DNA from: Dehalococcoidia bacterium
GTDB taxonomy: Bacteria > Chloroflexota > Dehalococcoidia > Bin125
Reading direction: 5' to 3'
Length of the DNA: 35,208 bases
Assembly (NCBI GenBank): GCA_022824765.1
Contig: JAJDZG010000062.1
Location: forward strand, 1 to 35,208
Below, in pieces: positions 17,188 through 25,470 of this stretch. The position numbers were made by a program, and so were the translations under genes. Below the pieces are notes generated by a model that did not search any database, was not told the DNA's origin, and was given only the letters and a program-made list of their open reading frames with translations. Positions within the stretch are counted from its first letter, which is position 1. Each line of letters opens with the position of its first letter.

Positions 17188-18738
17188 TCATGCCGTTTGC
17201 TGGTACCAGGACGACTGGTGCTCGTCTCGGTAGAGGACCTGGCTCTGGCCGTTCCGTTGCGTGATCTGGTAATACTGACGACTCATCGGCGTCGGACGCC
17301 ACCAGAGATCAAAGCTCCACCGATCCTCGATCCGGGCGACCGCCTGCCACTGATCGTTCACTCGGATCGCCGCCGGCTCCTGGCCCGGACCTTCGCGAAC
17401 CTCGATCGCCGAGGGCTCCGCCAGCGGACGCAGGCGATCGGCCGCCGCAGGATCGATCGGCACCTGCAGCATCCGCAGCTCCGGCGCCGGATGCCACGCT
17501 GCCGCCTCGACGACTCGGTGCAGCGCCGGCCGACCGCCCAGACGAGCGCTCAACTCTCGCTCCACCGTCAGCAAACGCTGCTCGCGTTCGACTCGGGCAT
17601 CAGGAAACAGCGACAGCTGCAGACCTGATGCGCCGCTGATCTCGCTCAGCGTGATCGTCATCGACTCAACCGGCCCCGGCGGATGATCCCGCTCCAGGCG
17701 CTGCATGATGATCTCCACAGCCCGCCGACGGCTCTCCGCGCCCGATCCAATCCCGCCCTTGAAGTGAACCGCACGCTCCCAAATCCGTTGCCAGTCAGGC
17801 GCATCCTCCAGCGTGCAAGCCATCACCGCCGCGCCCGCCCGCCGACCCTGCAGCCGCGCGTGCCCGCACAGCCGGGCCAGCAGCGTCTCCACCGCCACCC
17901 GCAGCACCTCCAGCGATACCGCAGCCGACGGCAGCGCGAGCGTCTCGCTGACCGACTCCGCATCCAGCCGCGGACGCAGCGGACGTGGATCGATCCCCCG
18001 CGCCAGCTCCCAGATGCGTCGGCCCTCGCGACCGAAACGATCGAGCAGCGCCGACCCGTCCTGCGCCGCGATGTCCCCCAGTCGCCGCAAACCGAGCCGC
18101 TCCAGATCGTCCAGCAGATCAGGCGCAGCCAGCTCCGCCGGCAGCAGACGGATCGGCAGCGGCGCCAGAAAGCCCGCAGCGTCAGCGCCGACCCGGCTGA
18201 CGCCCGACGACTCACGCGTCCGCGCCGCTACGAACGCAGCAAACTTGCCTCCCGGCTGACCCGGCTGACTCGGCGCGACTCCGATCCGCGGCCCGAACTG
18301 CGACGGCACCGCCTGCAGCAGCGCATCAAGCATCGGCGCCTCCCCGCCGTACATCACCGCCAGACCCTCCAGTCCCACATACACGACGCCCAGCTCCGCA
18401 CCCTCAACGCGGTCGCTGACCTCCTCCAGCGCAGCCAACACCTGCTCGAACTCACGCCAATAGCCAGGCTCATCGGCCTCCACCACCACAGCCTCAGGCA
18501 CCTGCGACAGCACCTGCTCAACCGTCATCCCCCAGCTGATCGGCACCAGCGCCGGCAGCACATCCACGACCCGCCCGCGGCCATTCGCACGCTCCCCCGG
18601 CCGCTCGACAATCACGATCGGCCGCTCAGCCAGCTCCGGCCGCCGCGCCAGCTCGATCTGCGCGCGGACATGCGGGAACAGGATGCACGCAATCCCGGCA
18701 CTGCTGGCATCGGCGCAAACCCCGCGCGCTCGGCTCAT
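17188..18738 (-). CDS. imuB: ImuB-type Y-family pseudo-polymerase, mutasome adaptor
   Basis: Y-family-like protein of 516 aa that bridges DnaE2 to the sliding clamp during mutagenic repair. The Y-family fold is recognisable but the catalytic acids are gone: the first motif reads ACILFPHVRAQIE, without DxD, and the SxDE region reads VVYVGLEGLAVMYGG. A textbook clamp-binding peptide QLSLF is at residues 374-378. The little-finger region contains WELARGIDPRPLRPRL, and the C-terminal tail (WWRPTPMSRQYYQI) matches the ImuB type. ATG 18738 has AGGAAGG 8 nt upstream and lies just downstream of the SOS promoter. imuA is not upstream, where it often lies. Confidence 0.92.
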   Translation of the reverse strand: MSRARGVCADASSAGIACILFPHVRAQIELARRPELAERPIVIVERPGERANGRGRVVDVLPALVPISWGMTVEQVLSQVPEAVVVEADEPGYWREFEQVLAALEEVSDRVEGAELGVVYVGLEGLAVMYGGEAPMLDALLQAVPSQFGPRIGVAPSQPGQPGGKFAAFVAARTRESSGVSRVGADAAGFLAPLPIRLLPAELAAPDLLDDLERLGLRRLGDIAAQDGSALLDRFGREGRRIWELARGIDPRPLRPRLDAESVSETLALPSAAVSLEVLRVAVETLLARLCGHARLQGRRAGAAVMACTLEDAPDWQRIWERAVHFKGGIGSGAESRRRAVEIIMQRLERDHPPGPVESMTITLSEISGASGLQLSLFPDARVEREQRLLTVERELSARLGGRPALHRVVEAAAWHPAPELRMLQVPIDPAAADRLRPLAEPSAIEVREGPGQEPAAIRVNDQWQAVARIEDRWSFDLWWRPTPMSRQYYQITQRNGQSQVLYRDEHQSSWYQQTA

Positions 18739-18763
18739 CTGCTCAACCTTCCTGATGCAAAGC

Positions 18764-18792
18764 AGTGTATGAACGTTAGTTCTGATTTGCAA
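18764..18792 (-). promoter_or_regulatory. SOS promoter for imuB-dnaE2
   Basis: On the minus strand TTGCAA (18792-18787, -35) is separated by exactly 17 nt from TACACT (18769-18764, -10); each matches four of six consensus bases. The LexA-box palindrome occupies the spacer, so repressor binding would exclude RNA polymerase. The -10 lies 25 nt before the imuB ATG. Confidence 0.65.
18771..18782. promoter_or_regulatory. LexA (SOS) box GAAC-N4-GTTC
   Basis: GAACGTTAGTTC is a perfect match to the GAAC-N4-GTTC core of the Bacillus/Actinobacteria-type LexA (DinR) operator. It sits 32 nt upstream of imuB, a classic SOS gene, which makes chance occurrence unlikely. The box may be recognised by a LexA encoded elsewhere. 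Confidence 0.85.
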
Positions 18793-18867
18793 CGCCGAAT
18801 CACGCCAACGACCCAATACACATAACGTCAACTGCAACATCACCCACATACGCCACTTCATGACGCT

Positions 18868-19695
18868 TCAGGCACGCCCGGCATACACCTCCAGCAACCC
18901 AGACCCCACATCCCAGACCACCGCCCGAGCCTCCACCAGCTGCGCCAACTCCCGTGACATCTCCAGATTCCTCGCTCCCCCCGACACCAGCACCACAAAC
19001 TCCGCCGACTCCGGCACGCCCTTGCGACCGCCTCCCTCCGACATCAACACCCTCGCCGCGAGCTCGGGAGTTACCTCATCGCCGATCGCCGCTCCCCCGA
19101 CCTGCGCCGCAATCTCCGGCCGATGCACCGACCGCTCGTCCAGCGGACGCCCCAGCACGCCCGCACCAATCACCGCGCACACCACATCCGCCCCCTCGGG
19201 AATGACAGGCTCATGAGCGGCCGGCGCCTTGAACGGACGACCCTTCGACCCATCCGCCTCCACGCCGACCAGGCTCGCCTGCCCGCTATCCACCGCGCGA
19301 CGCGGCCAATCCGGCTCGATGCCCAGCACGCGCTCACGATCACCCCGCCCCGCTCCCACAACCGCGCTGCCCAGGCCGCGCGCAGCGATGTCCGCCAACG
19401 CGCCCGCCCGCGACGACTCCGTGCGCCCCAACACCAACGGCATCATCCGACCTGCCCGCGGAATCGTCATCCGCGTCGTCGTCGTCAAGACGCTCAGACC
19501 GCTCCCCCCAGCCTCCGCCCACTCCTGCGCGAGCGCGAACAGCACCGTCGTCTTGCCGCCACCGCCGACGCTGCTGAACACCGCCGGCCGCACGATCCCC
19601 AACGCCTCATGCAGCCTGGTCGCCCTACCACCGCTCAACGCCCCGCTGGACCCGATGGACCCGCTGGATCTGCTGGACCTCTCTGCTCCGGACAT
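18868..19695 (-). CDS. yqeC: YqeC-type molybdenum/selenium hydroxylase accessory protein
   Basis: Putative P-loop accessory protein of the YqeC family, linked to maturation of selenium-dependent molybdenum hydroxylases, 275 aa. The P-loop FSSVGGGGKTT lies near residues 40-50 and the family signature EADGSKGRPFKAPAAHEPVIP region near 167-186. The first 24 residues are a Ser/Gly-rich run from short GC-rich repeats and may not be translated, but no better start exists: ATG 19695 is the only ATG before the P-loop. It is divergent from mobA with 22 bp between starts, so both belong to a molybdenum-cofactor theme. No hydroxylase gene is in the window. Confidence 0.85.
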   Translation of the reverse strand: MSGAERSSRSSGSIGSSGALSGGRATRLHEALGIVRPAVFSSVGGGGKTTVLFALAQEWAEAGGSGLSVLTTTTRMTIPRAGRMMPLVLGRTESSRAGALADIAARGLGSAVVGAGRGDRERVLGIEPDWPRRAVDSGQASLVGVEADGSKGRPFKAPAAHEPVIPEGADVVCAVIGAGVLGRPLDERSVHRPEIAAQVGGAAIGDEVTPELAARVLMSEGGGRKGVPESAEFVVLVSGGARNLEMSRELAQLVEARAVVWDVGSGLLEVYAGRA

Positions 19696-19717
19696 GTCCG
19701 CAGCCTAGACTCAACCT

Positions 19718-20362
19718 ATGCACGACATCGCAGCCGCACCGTTCTCGGTCATCATCCTCGCAGGCGGATTCGGACGCCGGCTCGGCCGCGACAAGGCCAC
19801 CGCCGAGCTGGACGGACGCCCCCTGCTCCATTGGAGCCTGCTCGCAGCGACCGACGTGTCCGACGACATCGTCGTCTCCCGTCGGCCCGATCAAACCCTG
19901 CCCACCCTCGACGGCGCTGCTTGGCGCGAAGCAGTCGACACCCGCCCCGACCGCGGGCCGCTCGCCGGGTTGGAGTCAGCGCTGCCCCTCATCCGACACC
20001 AACTCGCCGTCGCCGTCGCCTGCGACATGCCGCTCTTGAGACCCGCGCTCTTGCGCGCCGTCGCCGACGCCTGCGCTGACGTCGACATCGCCATGCCCCA
20101 ACTCGACGGCGTCGCCCAGCCCCTGCTCGCCGCCTACCGACGCTCCGTCGCCGACACCGCGCGGCAGCTGCTGGACGAGGGTGAGGGACGCATCCGCGCT
20201 CTGCTCCCGTTGACCACCCATCGGCTGCTCGACGAACCGCAGCTCCGCCTCCACGACCCTGACCTCGCCTCCTTCACCAACGTCAACCGCCCCCAAGACC
20301 TCGAACGATTGACCACACGCATCTCCGGACGCTCAAGCCTGACCCATTCCTCAGCATCCTGA
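19718..20362 (+). CDS. mobA: MobA-like molybdenum cofactor nucleotidyltransferase
   Basis: Nucleotidyltransferase of the MobA family, 214 aa, which attaches GMP (or CMP in MocA relatives) to molybdopterin in the cytoplasm. The defining motif LAGGFGRRLGRDKA is near residues 15-28, with the second nucleotide-binding region RPDRGPLAGLESAL and the metal-binding ACDMPLLRPALL. MobA is favoured over MocA by DKA and GPLAG, but it could be either. No Shine-Dalgarno is visible before ATG 19718 and the gap to yqeC is 22 bp, so the transcript may be nearly leaderless. It begins a rightward run of genes continuing to 23337 with short gaps. Confidence 0.85.
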   Translation: MHDIAAAPFSVIILAGGFGRRLGRDKATAELDGRPLLHWSLLAATDVSDDIVVSRRPDQTLPTLDGAAWREAVDTRPDRGPLAGLESALPLIRHQLAVAVACDMPLLRPALLRAVADACADVDIAMPQLDGVAQPLLAAYRRSVADTARQLLDEGEGRIRALLPLTTHRLLDEPQLRLHDPDLASFTNVNRPQDLERLTTRISGRSSLTHSSAS

Positions 20363-20380
20363 CCCTCAGAGGAGGACCCC

Positions 20381-20692
20381 ATGCCGATGTTCCGACGAGT
20401 CCTGACCGGCCGCGTGGCCCCAGGCAAACATGGCGAGTTCCTGCGCGCCGTCGAGGCCGCCCTCGACTATCAGTCGCAGCGCGGCATCGAAGCACAGTTC
20501 TCCGTCTGGGACGCCATCACCGGTCCCGCCTCAGTCGTCGAAATCATCGCCGAATTCGAGGACCTCAAGGAACTCGAACAATTCGAGGAACTCGCCGCAC
20601 AGGACCAGCGCTTCGCCGAACTGCGACGAGCCGTCCGCGAGGCCATGGTCTTCGAGTCCGCCGAAATCAACATCTACCGAAACCTCGTCTAG
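20381..20692 (+). CDS. Small dimeric alpha/beta-barrel-like protein
   Basis: A 103-aa protein with the look of a ferredoxin-like dimeric alpha/beta barrel (NIPSNAP, EthD or antibiotic-monooxygenase type): a beta strand FRRVLTGRV, then PGKHGEFLRAVEAAL as helix, a second strand SVWDAITGPASVVEIIAEF, and a helix rich in E and L. No catalytic residue can be named. It has the strongest ribosome site in the window, AGAGGAGG with 5 nt before ATG 20381, suggesting high expression. It starts 18 bp after mobA and is followed 13 bp later by the next gene. Confidence 0.75.
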   Translation: MPMFRRVLTGRVAPGKHGEFLRAVEAALDYQSQRGIEAQFSVWDAITGPASVVEIIAEFEDLKELEQFEELAAQDQRFAELRRAVREAMVFESAEINIYRNLV

Positions 20693-20705
20693 GAGCCAAG
20701 GCCTC

Positions 20706-20987
20706 ATGGTCCCCGTCGATCCCCAACGCCAGGCCGAGTATCGCGACGCCTACGACGCCTGGCAGAAGCAGCTCTCCCGCATGCACGACGTCTTCCTCCA
20801 CGGCGACCCGCTGCCACCGCCCAAACTCAAGGGACTGCTCAATCGTGAAGCCCGCGCCAAGCAGCGCTACGACGCCGCCCGCGACGCCCTGCTCGGCATC
20901 GGCGCTCTCCCCAACAACATGCCCAATCCGACTCCCTCAACTCCCAGACCACCCCCAGCGTTGGACGCCATGCGGGAGCGTCCATAG
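20706..20987 (+). CDS. Uncharacterised 93-aa soluble protein
   Basis: Short protein starting at ATG 20706 after GGAGCCAAGG. It is mostly helical and charged (RQAEYRDAYDAWQKQLSRMH, LLNREARAKQRYDAARDALL), with a Pro-rich tail (NPTPSTPRPPPA). I do not recognise a family. Reality is supported by its position 13 bp after the previous gene, its ribosome site, and the tight spacing in a rightward run; the reading upstream of this ATG is a frame-shadow of the preceding gene. A helical-hairpin or coiled-coil partner role is possible, but nothing further can be said. Confidence 0.65.
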   Translation: MVPVDPQRQAEYRDAYDAWQKQLSRMHDVFLHGDPLPPPKLKGLLNREARAKQRYDAARDALLGIGALPNNMPNPTPSTPRPPPALDAMRERP

Positions 20988-21023
20988 ACTCACAAGGAGC
21001 CGACAGTACGGTCAGGCAGGCGG

Positions 21024-21479
21024 ATGAGCGACGACTACGGCGTCGACCTCGATGAGATCTTGCGCGTGGTGGACGGGGCGGCGGTCTTGATCGTCCGCTT
21101 TGACGTGCTTGAGCCGCGCCTGCTCGTCGACTTCCGCGCCGACCCCCCCGACAGACCCATCATCCTCCTCGTCGACCGCGTCAACTCCGCCGAAGAACGC
21201 TTCCGACATCTCAAATCCCTGCGACCACGCATGCCCTCGCCGGAACGAATCATGTCCTTCCCCTGGCCCCGCGCCGTGCAGGCCTTTGCCGACGCCGGCA
21301 TCTGGCTGCGCATCGAGACCCGACTGCTCGACCTCGGCGCCGACCCAGAACAGGTCAGCAGCGTCCAAGAACAGCTCCTCGAGGGCGAACGCGCCGTGAC
21401 CATGGCCGCAATCACCGGCGGTGCCGGCTTCCGCACCATCTGGGAACGCGGCACCGAGACCGACGGAGCAGCACCATGA
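21024..21479 (+). CDS. Uncharacterised 151-aa protein upstream of threonine aldolase
   Basis: A soluble alpha/beta protein with strands [24 protein letters not shown] and [16 protein letters not shown] and a segment [23 protein letters not shown]; no export signal or membrane helix. I do not recognise the family. The stop overlaps the threonine aldolase start in ATGA, so the two are translationally coupled and may act together. The ATG at 21024 follows GGCAGGCGG, a weak ribosome site. Confidence 0.7.
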   Translation: MSDDYGVDLDEILRVVDGAAVLIVRFDVLEPRLLVDFRADPPDRPIILLVDRVNSAEERFRHLKSLRPRMPSPERIMSFPWPRAVQAFADAGIWLRIETRLLDLGADPEQVSSVQEQLLEGERAVTMAAITGGAGFRTIWERGTETDGAAP

Positions 21480-22543
21480 CCACACCCACAGACTTCCCGC
21501 CAATCGACCTGCGCTCCGACACCGTCACCAAACCCACGCCCGCAATGCGCCAGGCGATGTTCGAGGCCGACGTCGGCGACGATGTCTTCGGCGAAGACCC
21601 AACCATCGCCAGACTGGAAGCCCGCGCCGCAGACCTGACCGGCAAGGACGCAGCCCTCTTCGTCTCCAGCGGCACCATGGCCAACCTCGTCTCCCTGCTC
21701 TCTCAGACCACAGCCGGCGACGAACTGCTGGTCGGCGACCGCGCCCACATCGTCCGCGCCGAAGCCGGCGGCGTTTCCCGCTTGGGCGGCGTACTCGCCA
21801 CCACCCTCCCCAACGACGCCGACGGCGGCTTCGACCCAGCACTGATCCCCGCAGCCGTCCGACCCAACGACATGCATCAGCCGCGCACGACCCTGCTGGC
21901 GCTGGAAAACACCCACAACTTCTGCGGCGGCGCCGTGCTGTCGCTCCAGCGCACGCAGGAGATCGCCGACACCGCGCACGAGCTCGGTCTGCGCGTCCAT
22001 CTCGACGGCGCACGCATCTTCAACGCCGCAGCCGCAGCAGGACACTCCGTCGCCGACCTCACCACACCCGCCGATACCATCGCCTTCTGCCTCTCCAAGG
22101 GTTTGGGCGCGCCCGTCGGATCCCTGATCTGCGGCGACGACGCCTTCATCCACCAGGCCCGCCGCACCCGCAAACTGGTCGGCGGCGGAATGCGTCAGGC
22201 CGGCATCCTCGCCGCCGCCGGCCTCATCGCGCTGGACGAAATGGTCAACCGCCTCGCCGACGACCACGCCAACGCCCGTCAGCTCGCCCGCGGACTCGCC
22301 GAACTCGGCTTCCAGATCAACCCCGAGCACGTCGAGACCAACATCGTCATCGTCCAGCTCGACACCTCGCACGACCCGGCCCCGTCGCCCACCCTGCAAG
22401 CGCAGCTCCGCGAGATCGGCGTCCTGGTCACCACCCCCGACCGTACCAAGATTCGCCTCGTCACCCACGCCGACCTCTCGGCGGACGACTGCGCCGAAGC
22501 CTTGCAGCGTATGGCCGCCGCCGAGATCGGGCCGTCCGCTTGA
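21476..22543 (+). CDS. ltaE: Low-specificity L-threonine aldolase
   Basis: PLP-dependent fold-type I aldolase, 355 aa, cleaving threonine or allo-threonine to glycine and acetaldehyde in the cytoplasm. Signatures in order: [18 protein letters not shown] at the N-terminus, [17 protein letters not shown], the cofactor-contact HLDGAR (D177, R180) and [10 protein letters not shown] with the PLP lysine K208. Length and all key residues are normal. The start overlaps the previous stop (ATGA), and its own stop overlaps a TTG that starts the following lipoprotein gene. Threonine versus phenylserine or beta-hydroxy amino acid preference cannot be read from sequence. Confidence 0.9.
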   Translation: MTTPTDFPPIDLRSDTVTKPTPAMRQAMFEADVGDDVFGEDPTIARLEARAADLTGKDAALFVSSGTMANLVSLLSQTTAGDELLVGDRAHIVRAEAGGVSRLGGVLATTLPNDADGGFDPALIPAAVRPNDMHQPRTTLLALENTHNFCGGAVLSLQRTQEIADTAHELGLRVHLDGARIFNAAAAAGHSVADLTTPADTIAFCLSKGLGAPVGSLICGDDAFIHQARRTRKLVGGGMRQAGILAAAGLIALDEMVNRLADDHANARQLARGLAELGFQINPEHVETNIVIVQLDTSHDPAPSPTLQAQLREIGVLVTTPDRTKIRLVTHADLSADDCAEALQRMAAAEIGPSA

Positions 22544-23337
22544 ACGGCACACATCAGCACACGCCGCGACGCGCCCGCCTGCCCGCCGCAGGAGCGATCA
22601 CGATCCTCCTCGCCGGCGCCATCGCGCTGCTCGCAGCCGCCTGCGGCTCCGACGCCAACTTCGACGACCCCGTCAACCCCGTCTCACAAATCGCCTGGCC
22701 CGACTTCGAACGCCTCCACTACGACATGCTCGACCAGACCGACACCCTGCTCGGCACGCTCGTCCTCGAAACTCAGCGCGAAAACGACCGCTACCGCCTC
22801 TCCCTCACCTTCGACCTCGACACGAAAGACGGCCCCGTCTCCGACATCGTCACCGTCTGGGTCGACGCCGACACCCTCCAGCCCATCCGCTACGAGCGCC
22901 AGGCTGAGTCCGCCGAGCAAGCGCTCACGGCAGAGGCAGATTACGAAATCGACAGCGACGGCCGGACGACGGTCTCAGTACGCGTCGACGACAACGGCGA
23001 CGTGACCGAAGAAACCGTCGACGCCGACACCTTCGCCTTCGACAACGACTCCTCGGCCTGGCTCTGGCGGTCACTCGCCTTCGAGCAAGACCTCGAGCTG
23101 ACCTACCGCTCCGTCAACGTGATCCAGCGACGCAGCCAGCTCGTCCAGGTCGCCGTACGCGGCCAGGACACATTGCGCGGACCAGATAACCAGGATTTCC
23201 TCGTCTGGCAGGTCGTCGCAACCCCCGGCGTCGAGATCTCACGCGCCTGGTACGAGGTCGACCCGCCCCATCGCCTCGTGCGTTGGGATCAGCAACCCCG
23301 ACGCTTCATCCTGACCAGGATCGAAACCGACCCATAG
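22540..23337 (+). CDS. Lipoprotein of unknown function, TTG start
   Basis: A 265-aa lipoprotein. No ATG or GTG fits, but TTG at 22540 overlaps the threonine aldolase stop in TTGA and begins a good signal: basic TPRRARLP, hydrophobic AITILLAGAIALLA, and lipobox LAAAC. The mature part has repeated beta-strand-like segments (YRLSLTFDLDTKDGP, SDIVTVWVDADTLQPIRYER, TTVSVRVDDNGDVTEETV) and may form a LolA/DUF3108-like half-barrel, to judge from the pattern of a measured quantity converted and then compared; this is a guess at fold only. It lacks the glutamine stalk of the transport lipoproteins. It ends 13 bp from a convergent ATPase gene. Confidence 0.75.
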   Translation: MNGTHQHTPRRARLPAAGAITILLAGAIALLAAACGSDANFDDPVNPVSQIAWPDFERLHYDMLDQTDTLLGTLVLETQRENDRYRLSLTFDLDTKDGPVSDIVTVWVDADTLQPIRYERQAESAEQALTAEADYEIDSDGRTTVSVRVDDNGDVTEETVDADTFAFDNDSSAWLWRSLAFEQDLELTYRSVNVIQRRSQLVQVAVRGQDTLRGPDNQDFLVWQVVATPGVEISRAWYEVDPPHRLVRWDQQPRRFILTRIETDP

Positions 23338-23350
23338 AGACCGCGACCCG

Positions 23351-24466
23351 CTACTCGTCGCGCGGACGCGCCCACGTCGGACGCTCCACCCCGGCAGGCG
23401 GCGCAAACGCCGCCTCCGCCTCGCTCGGCGGCTCCGCGTCCGGAATCTGCGGTTCCCACGACCCTTCGGACCCATCCGACTGCTCGGAGCCGGCCGACTC
23501 GTCCAACTCCGTCGGTTCGTCCGCGCCAAAGACGTGCCGCGCCTGCTCCTCCGAGATCTCCGGATGCGCAGCGCGTTCAGCCGCGACCCGCTCCTCCACC
23601 GTCGGCGCAAAGTCCGCCCCCATCGTCTGCGCCGCCGACACGTCTTCCTGCACGTCCGACGGCAGCTCCGCCGCAAACCGCGACCGCTCCTCGCGGACCG
23701 TGTAGCGGAACAGCTCCTGCTCATCAGGCTCCAGCAGCCGACCGTCCTTCATCTCCTCAACCCGAGGGACAAGCTCCATCACCGTCCGGTCGTGCGTCGT
23801 CGTGATGATCGTCACCCCCTGCTCCACGACGAGGTCGTGCAGCAGCCGGAAGATCGACACCGCAGTTGTCGAATCGAGCTCCCCCGTCGGCTCATCAGCG
23901 AGAATCAGCGCCGGCGAATTGGCCAGCGCCCGCGCAATCGCGACCCGTTGCTGCTCGCCGCCAGACAGCTCATACGGTCGATGCCGCGCCCGCCCGGCGA
24001 GTCCTACCGCCTCCAGCAGCTCCTCCGCCCGACGACGCCGCTCGCGAATGCCAGCCCCGGCAATCCGCAGCGACAGCTCCACGTTCTCGTACGCAGACAG
24101 CAGCGGCAGCAAACCAAACGACTGGAACACGAAGCCCACCCGGTGACGCCGCAGCTGCGTCAGTTGACGCTCCGAGTAGTCCGTGATGTTCTCACCGTCA
24201 ATCGTGACGTGTCCCGACGTCGGCGAGTCAAGGCCCGCGATCAGGTTCAGCAGCGTCGTCTTCCCCGATCCCGATCGGCCGATCAGCGCAACAAACTCCC
24301 CCCGCGCCACCTGCAGCGACACATCCCGCACGGCCCAGATGTCCGCTCCGCCCACCACGAACTTGCGCGAGATGCCCTGAACATCCACGACGAGGTCTCG
24401 CTCACCAATCGCGCCGGACCCATTGGCCATCGTGGAACTCATCGAACTGGCATGTGTCGTCGTCAT
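23351..24466 (-). CDS. ABC transporter ATPase (LolD/MacB type) with long acidic tail
   Basis: ATPase of 371 aa of the MacB/LolD export family. Walker A GRSGSGKTT is at 63-71, Q-loop FVFQSFGLLPLLSAYEN near 112-128, signature LSGGEQQR at 167-174, Walker B LILADEPTGELD at 187-198 and switch THD at 224-226. From about residue 250 a 120-residue tail rich in E, D, S and P follows; it has no recognised domain and could be a docking arm. ATG 24466 overlaps the preceding ATPase stop (ATGA), so the two are a coupled pair, suggesting a heterodimeric ATPase. No permease gene is adjacent on this strand. Confidence 0.88.
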   Translation of the reverse strand: MTTTHASSMSSTMANGSGAIGERDLVVDVQGISRKFVVGGADIWAVRDVSLQVARGEFVALIGRSGSGKTTLLNLIAGLDSPTSGHVTIDGENITDYSERQLTQLRRHRVGFVFQSFGLLPLLSAYENVELSLRIAGAGIRERRRRAEELLEAVGLAGRARHRPYELSGGEQQRVAIARALANSPALILADEPTGELDSTTAVSIFRLLHDLVVEQGVTIITTTHDRTVMELVPRVEEMKDGRLLEPDEQELFRYTVREERSRFAAELPSDVQEDVSAAQTMGADFAPTVEERVAAERAAHPEISEEQARHVFGADEPTELDESAGSEQSDGSEGSWEPQIPDAEPPSEAEAAFAPPAGVERPTWARPRDE

Positions 24467-25407
24467 CGCTCTGCCTCGTCATCGCCAGCCTCAGCCTCAT
24501 GCGCCGGCGTGATCACGATCCGACCGTCCCGCGAGTCCACGTAGGCGCGACGTCCCAGCGCGACCTGCTCGAGCAGCGGTTTGGGAATCTGCAACCGACC
24601 CGCGCCGTCCACGACCGCGAACTCCTCGTGCACGACCTCCGCAATCTCCGTGCCTGGATTCTCCACGCGCCGAACCGTCTCAGTCGCAATCGAACCGTCC
24701 CGGATCGCCACCACCCGGTCAACACGTGCCGCAATCGCCGGATCATGCGTCACAATCACGATCGTCAGACCGTACTGATTGGAAAGATTGCGGAACAGCC
24801 GAAAGATCTCCTCCGACGTGTGCGTATCCAGCTCGCCCGTCGGCTCGTCCGCCAGCAGCAACGGCGGATCGTTGGCCAGCGCCACCCCAATCGAGACCCG
24901 CTGCTGTTCGCCGCCCGACAGCTGGTCCGGACGCTGCTGCCGCTTGTCCATCAGCCCCACCGCCTCCAGCAGCTCCAGCGCCCGCTCCCGCGCAAACTTG
25001 CGCGGCCGACCAGCCAGGATCATCGGCACTTCGATGTTCTGCTGCGCGTTCAGATACGGAATCAGGTTCCGACCCGTCTGCTGCCAGACGAAGCCAACCT
25101 CCTCGCGCCGGTAGTCAACCAGCTCCTGCTCGGTCAACGCCAGCAGGTCAGCCTTGTTCACGTACGCCTGACCCGCCGACGGCACATCGAGCCCCGCCAG
25201 CACGTTGAGCAGCGTCGACTTGCCCGACCCGGACGCACCAACAATCGCCAGCACCTCGCCGCGGCCCACCGTCAGGTCGAGCCCCCGCAGGGCCACCACC
25301 TCGAGATCCGCAATCTTGTAGATCTTGAACAGATCGCGGCAGATCACATGCTGCTCTGCCATCATCTCGTCGGGACGAATCGGCGGCGCGGCCGCGCTTG
25401 TCGTCAT
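24463..25407 (-). CDS. ABC ATPase with C-terminal AbrB-like domain
   Basis: ATPase of the MacB/LolD family, 314 aa. Walker A GASGSGKST is at 57-65, signature LSGGEQQR at 163-170, Walker B LLLADEPTGELD near 183-194 and switch THD at 220-222. After the ATPase core, residues 262-301 (EFAVVDGAGRLQIPKPLLEQ onward) resemble the SpoVT/AbrB swapped-hairpin domain (VD-x-x-GRxxIPxxL pattern); in regulators it binds DNA, but here it may only dimerise. ATG 25407 has GGAG 7 nt upstream. First of two coupled ATPase genes. A permease partner must be encoded elsewhere or the pair acts without one. Confidence 0.85.
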   Translation of the reverse strand: MTTSAAAPPIRPDEMMAEQHVICRDLFKIYKIADLEVVALRGLDLTVGRGEVLAIVGASGSGKSTLLNVLAGLDVPSAGQAYVNKADLLALTEQELVDYRREEVGFVWQQTGRNLIPYLNAQQNIEVPMILAGRPRKFARERALELLEAVGLMDKRQQRPDQLSGGEQQRVSIGVALANDPPLLLADEPTGELDTHTSEEIFRLFRNLSNQYGLTIVIVTHDPAIAARVDRVVAIRDGSIATETVRRVENPGTEIAEVVHEEFAVVDGAGRLQIPKPLLEQVALGRRAYVDSRDGRIVITPAHEAEAGDDEAER

Positions 25408-25470
25408 GGGATCACTCCATGTCCTCCAGCCGCTCGGCGCATCAACGCTCAGGATACCGCCTGATCCGCT

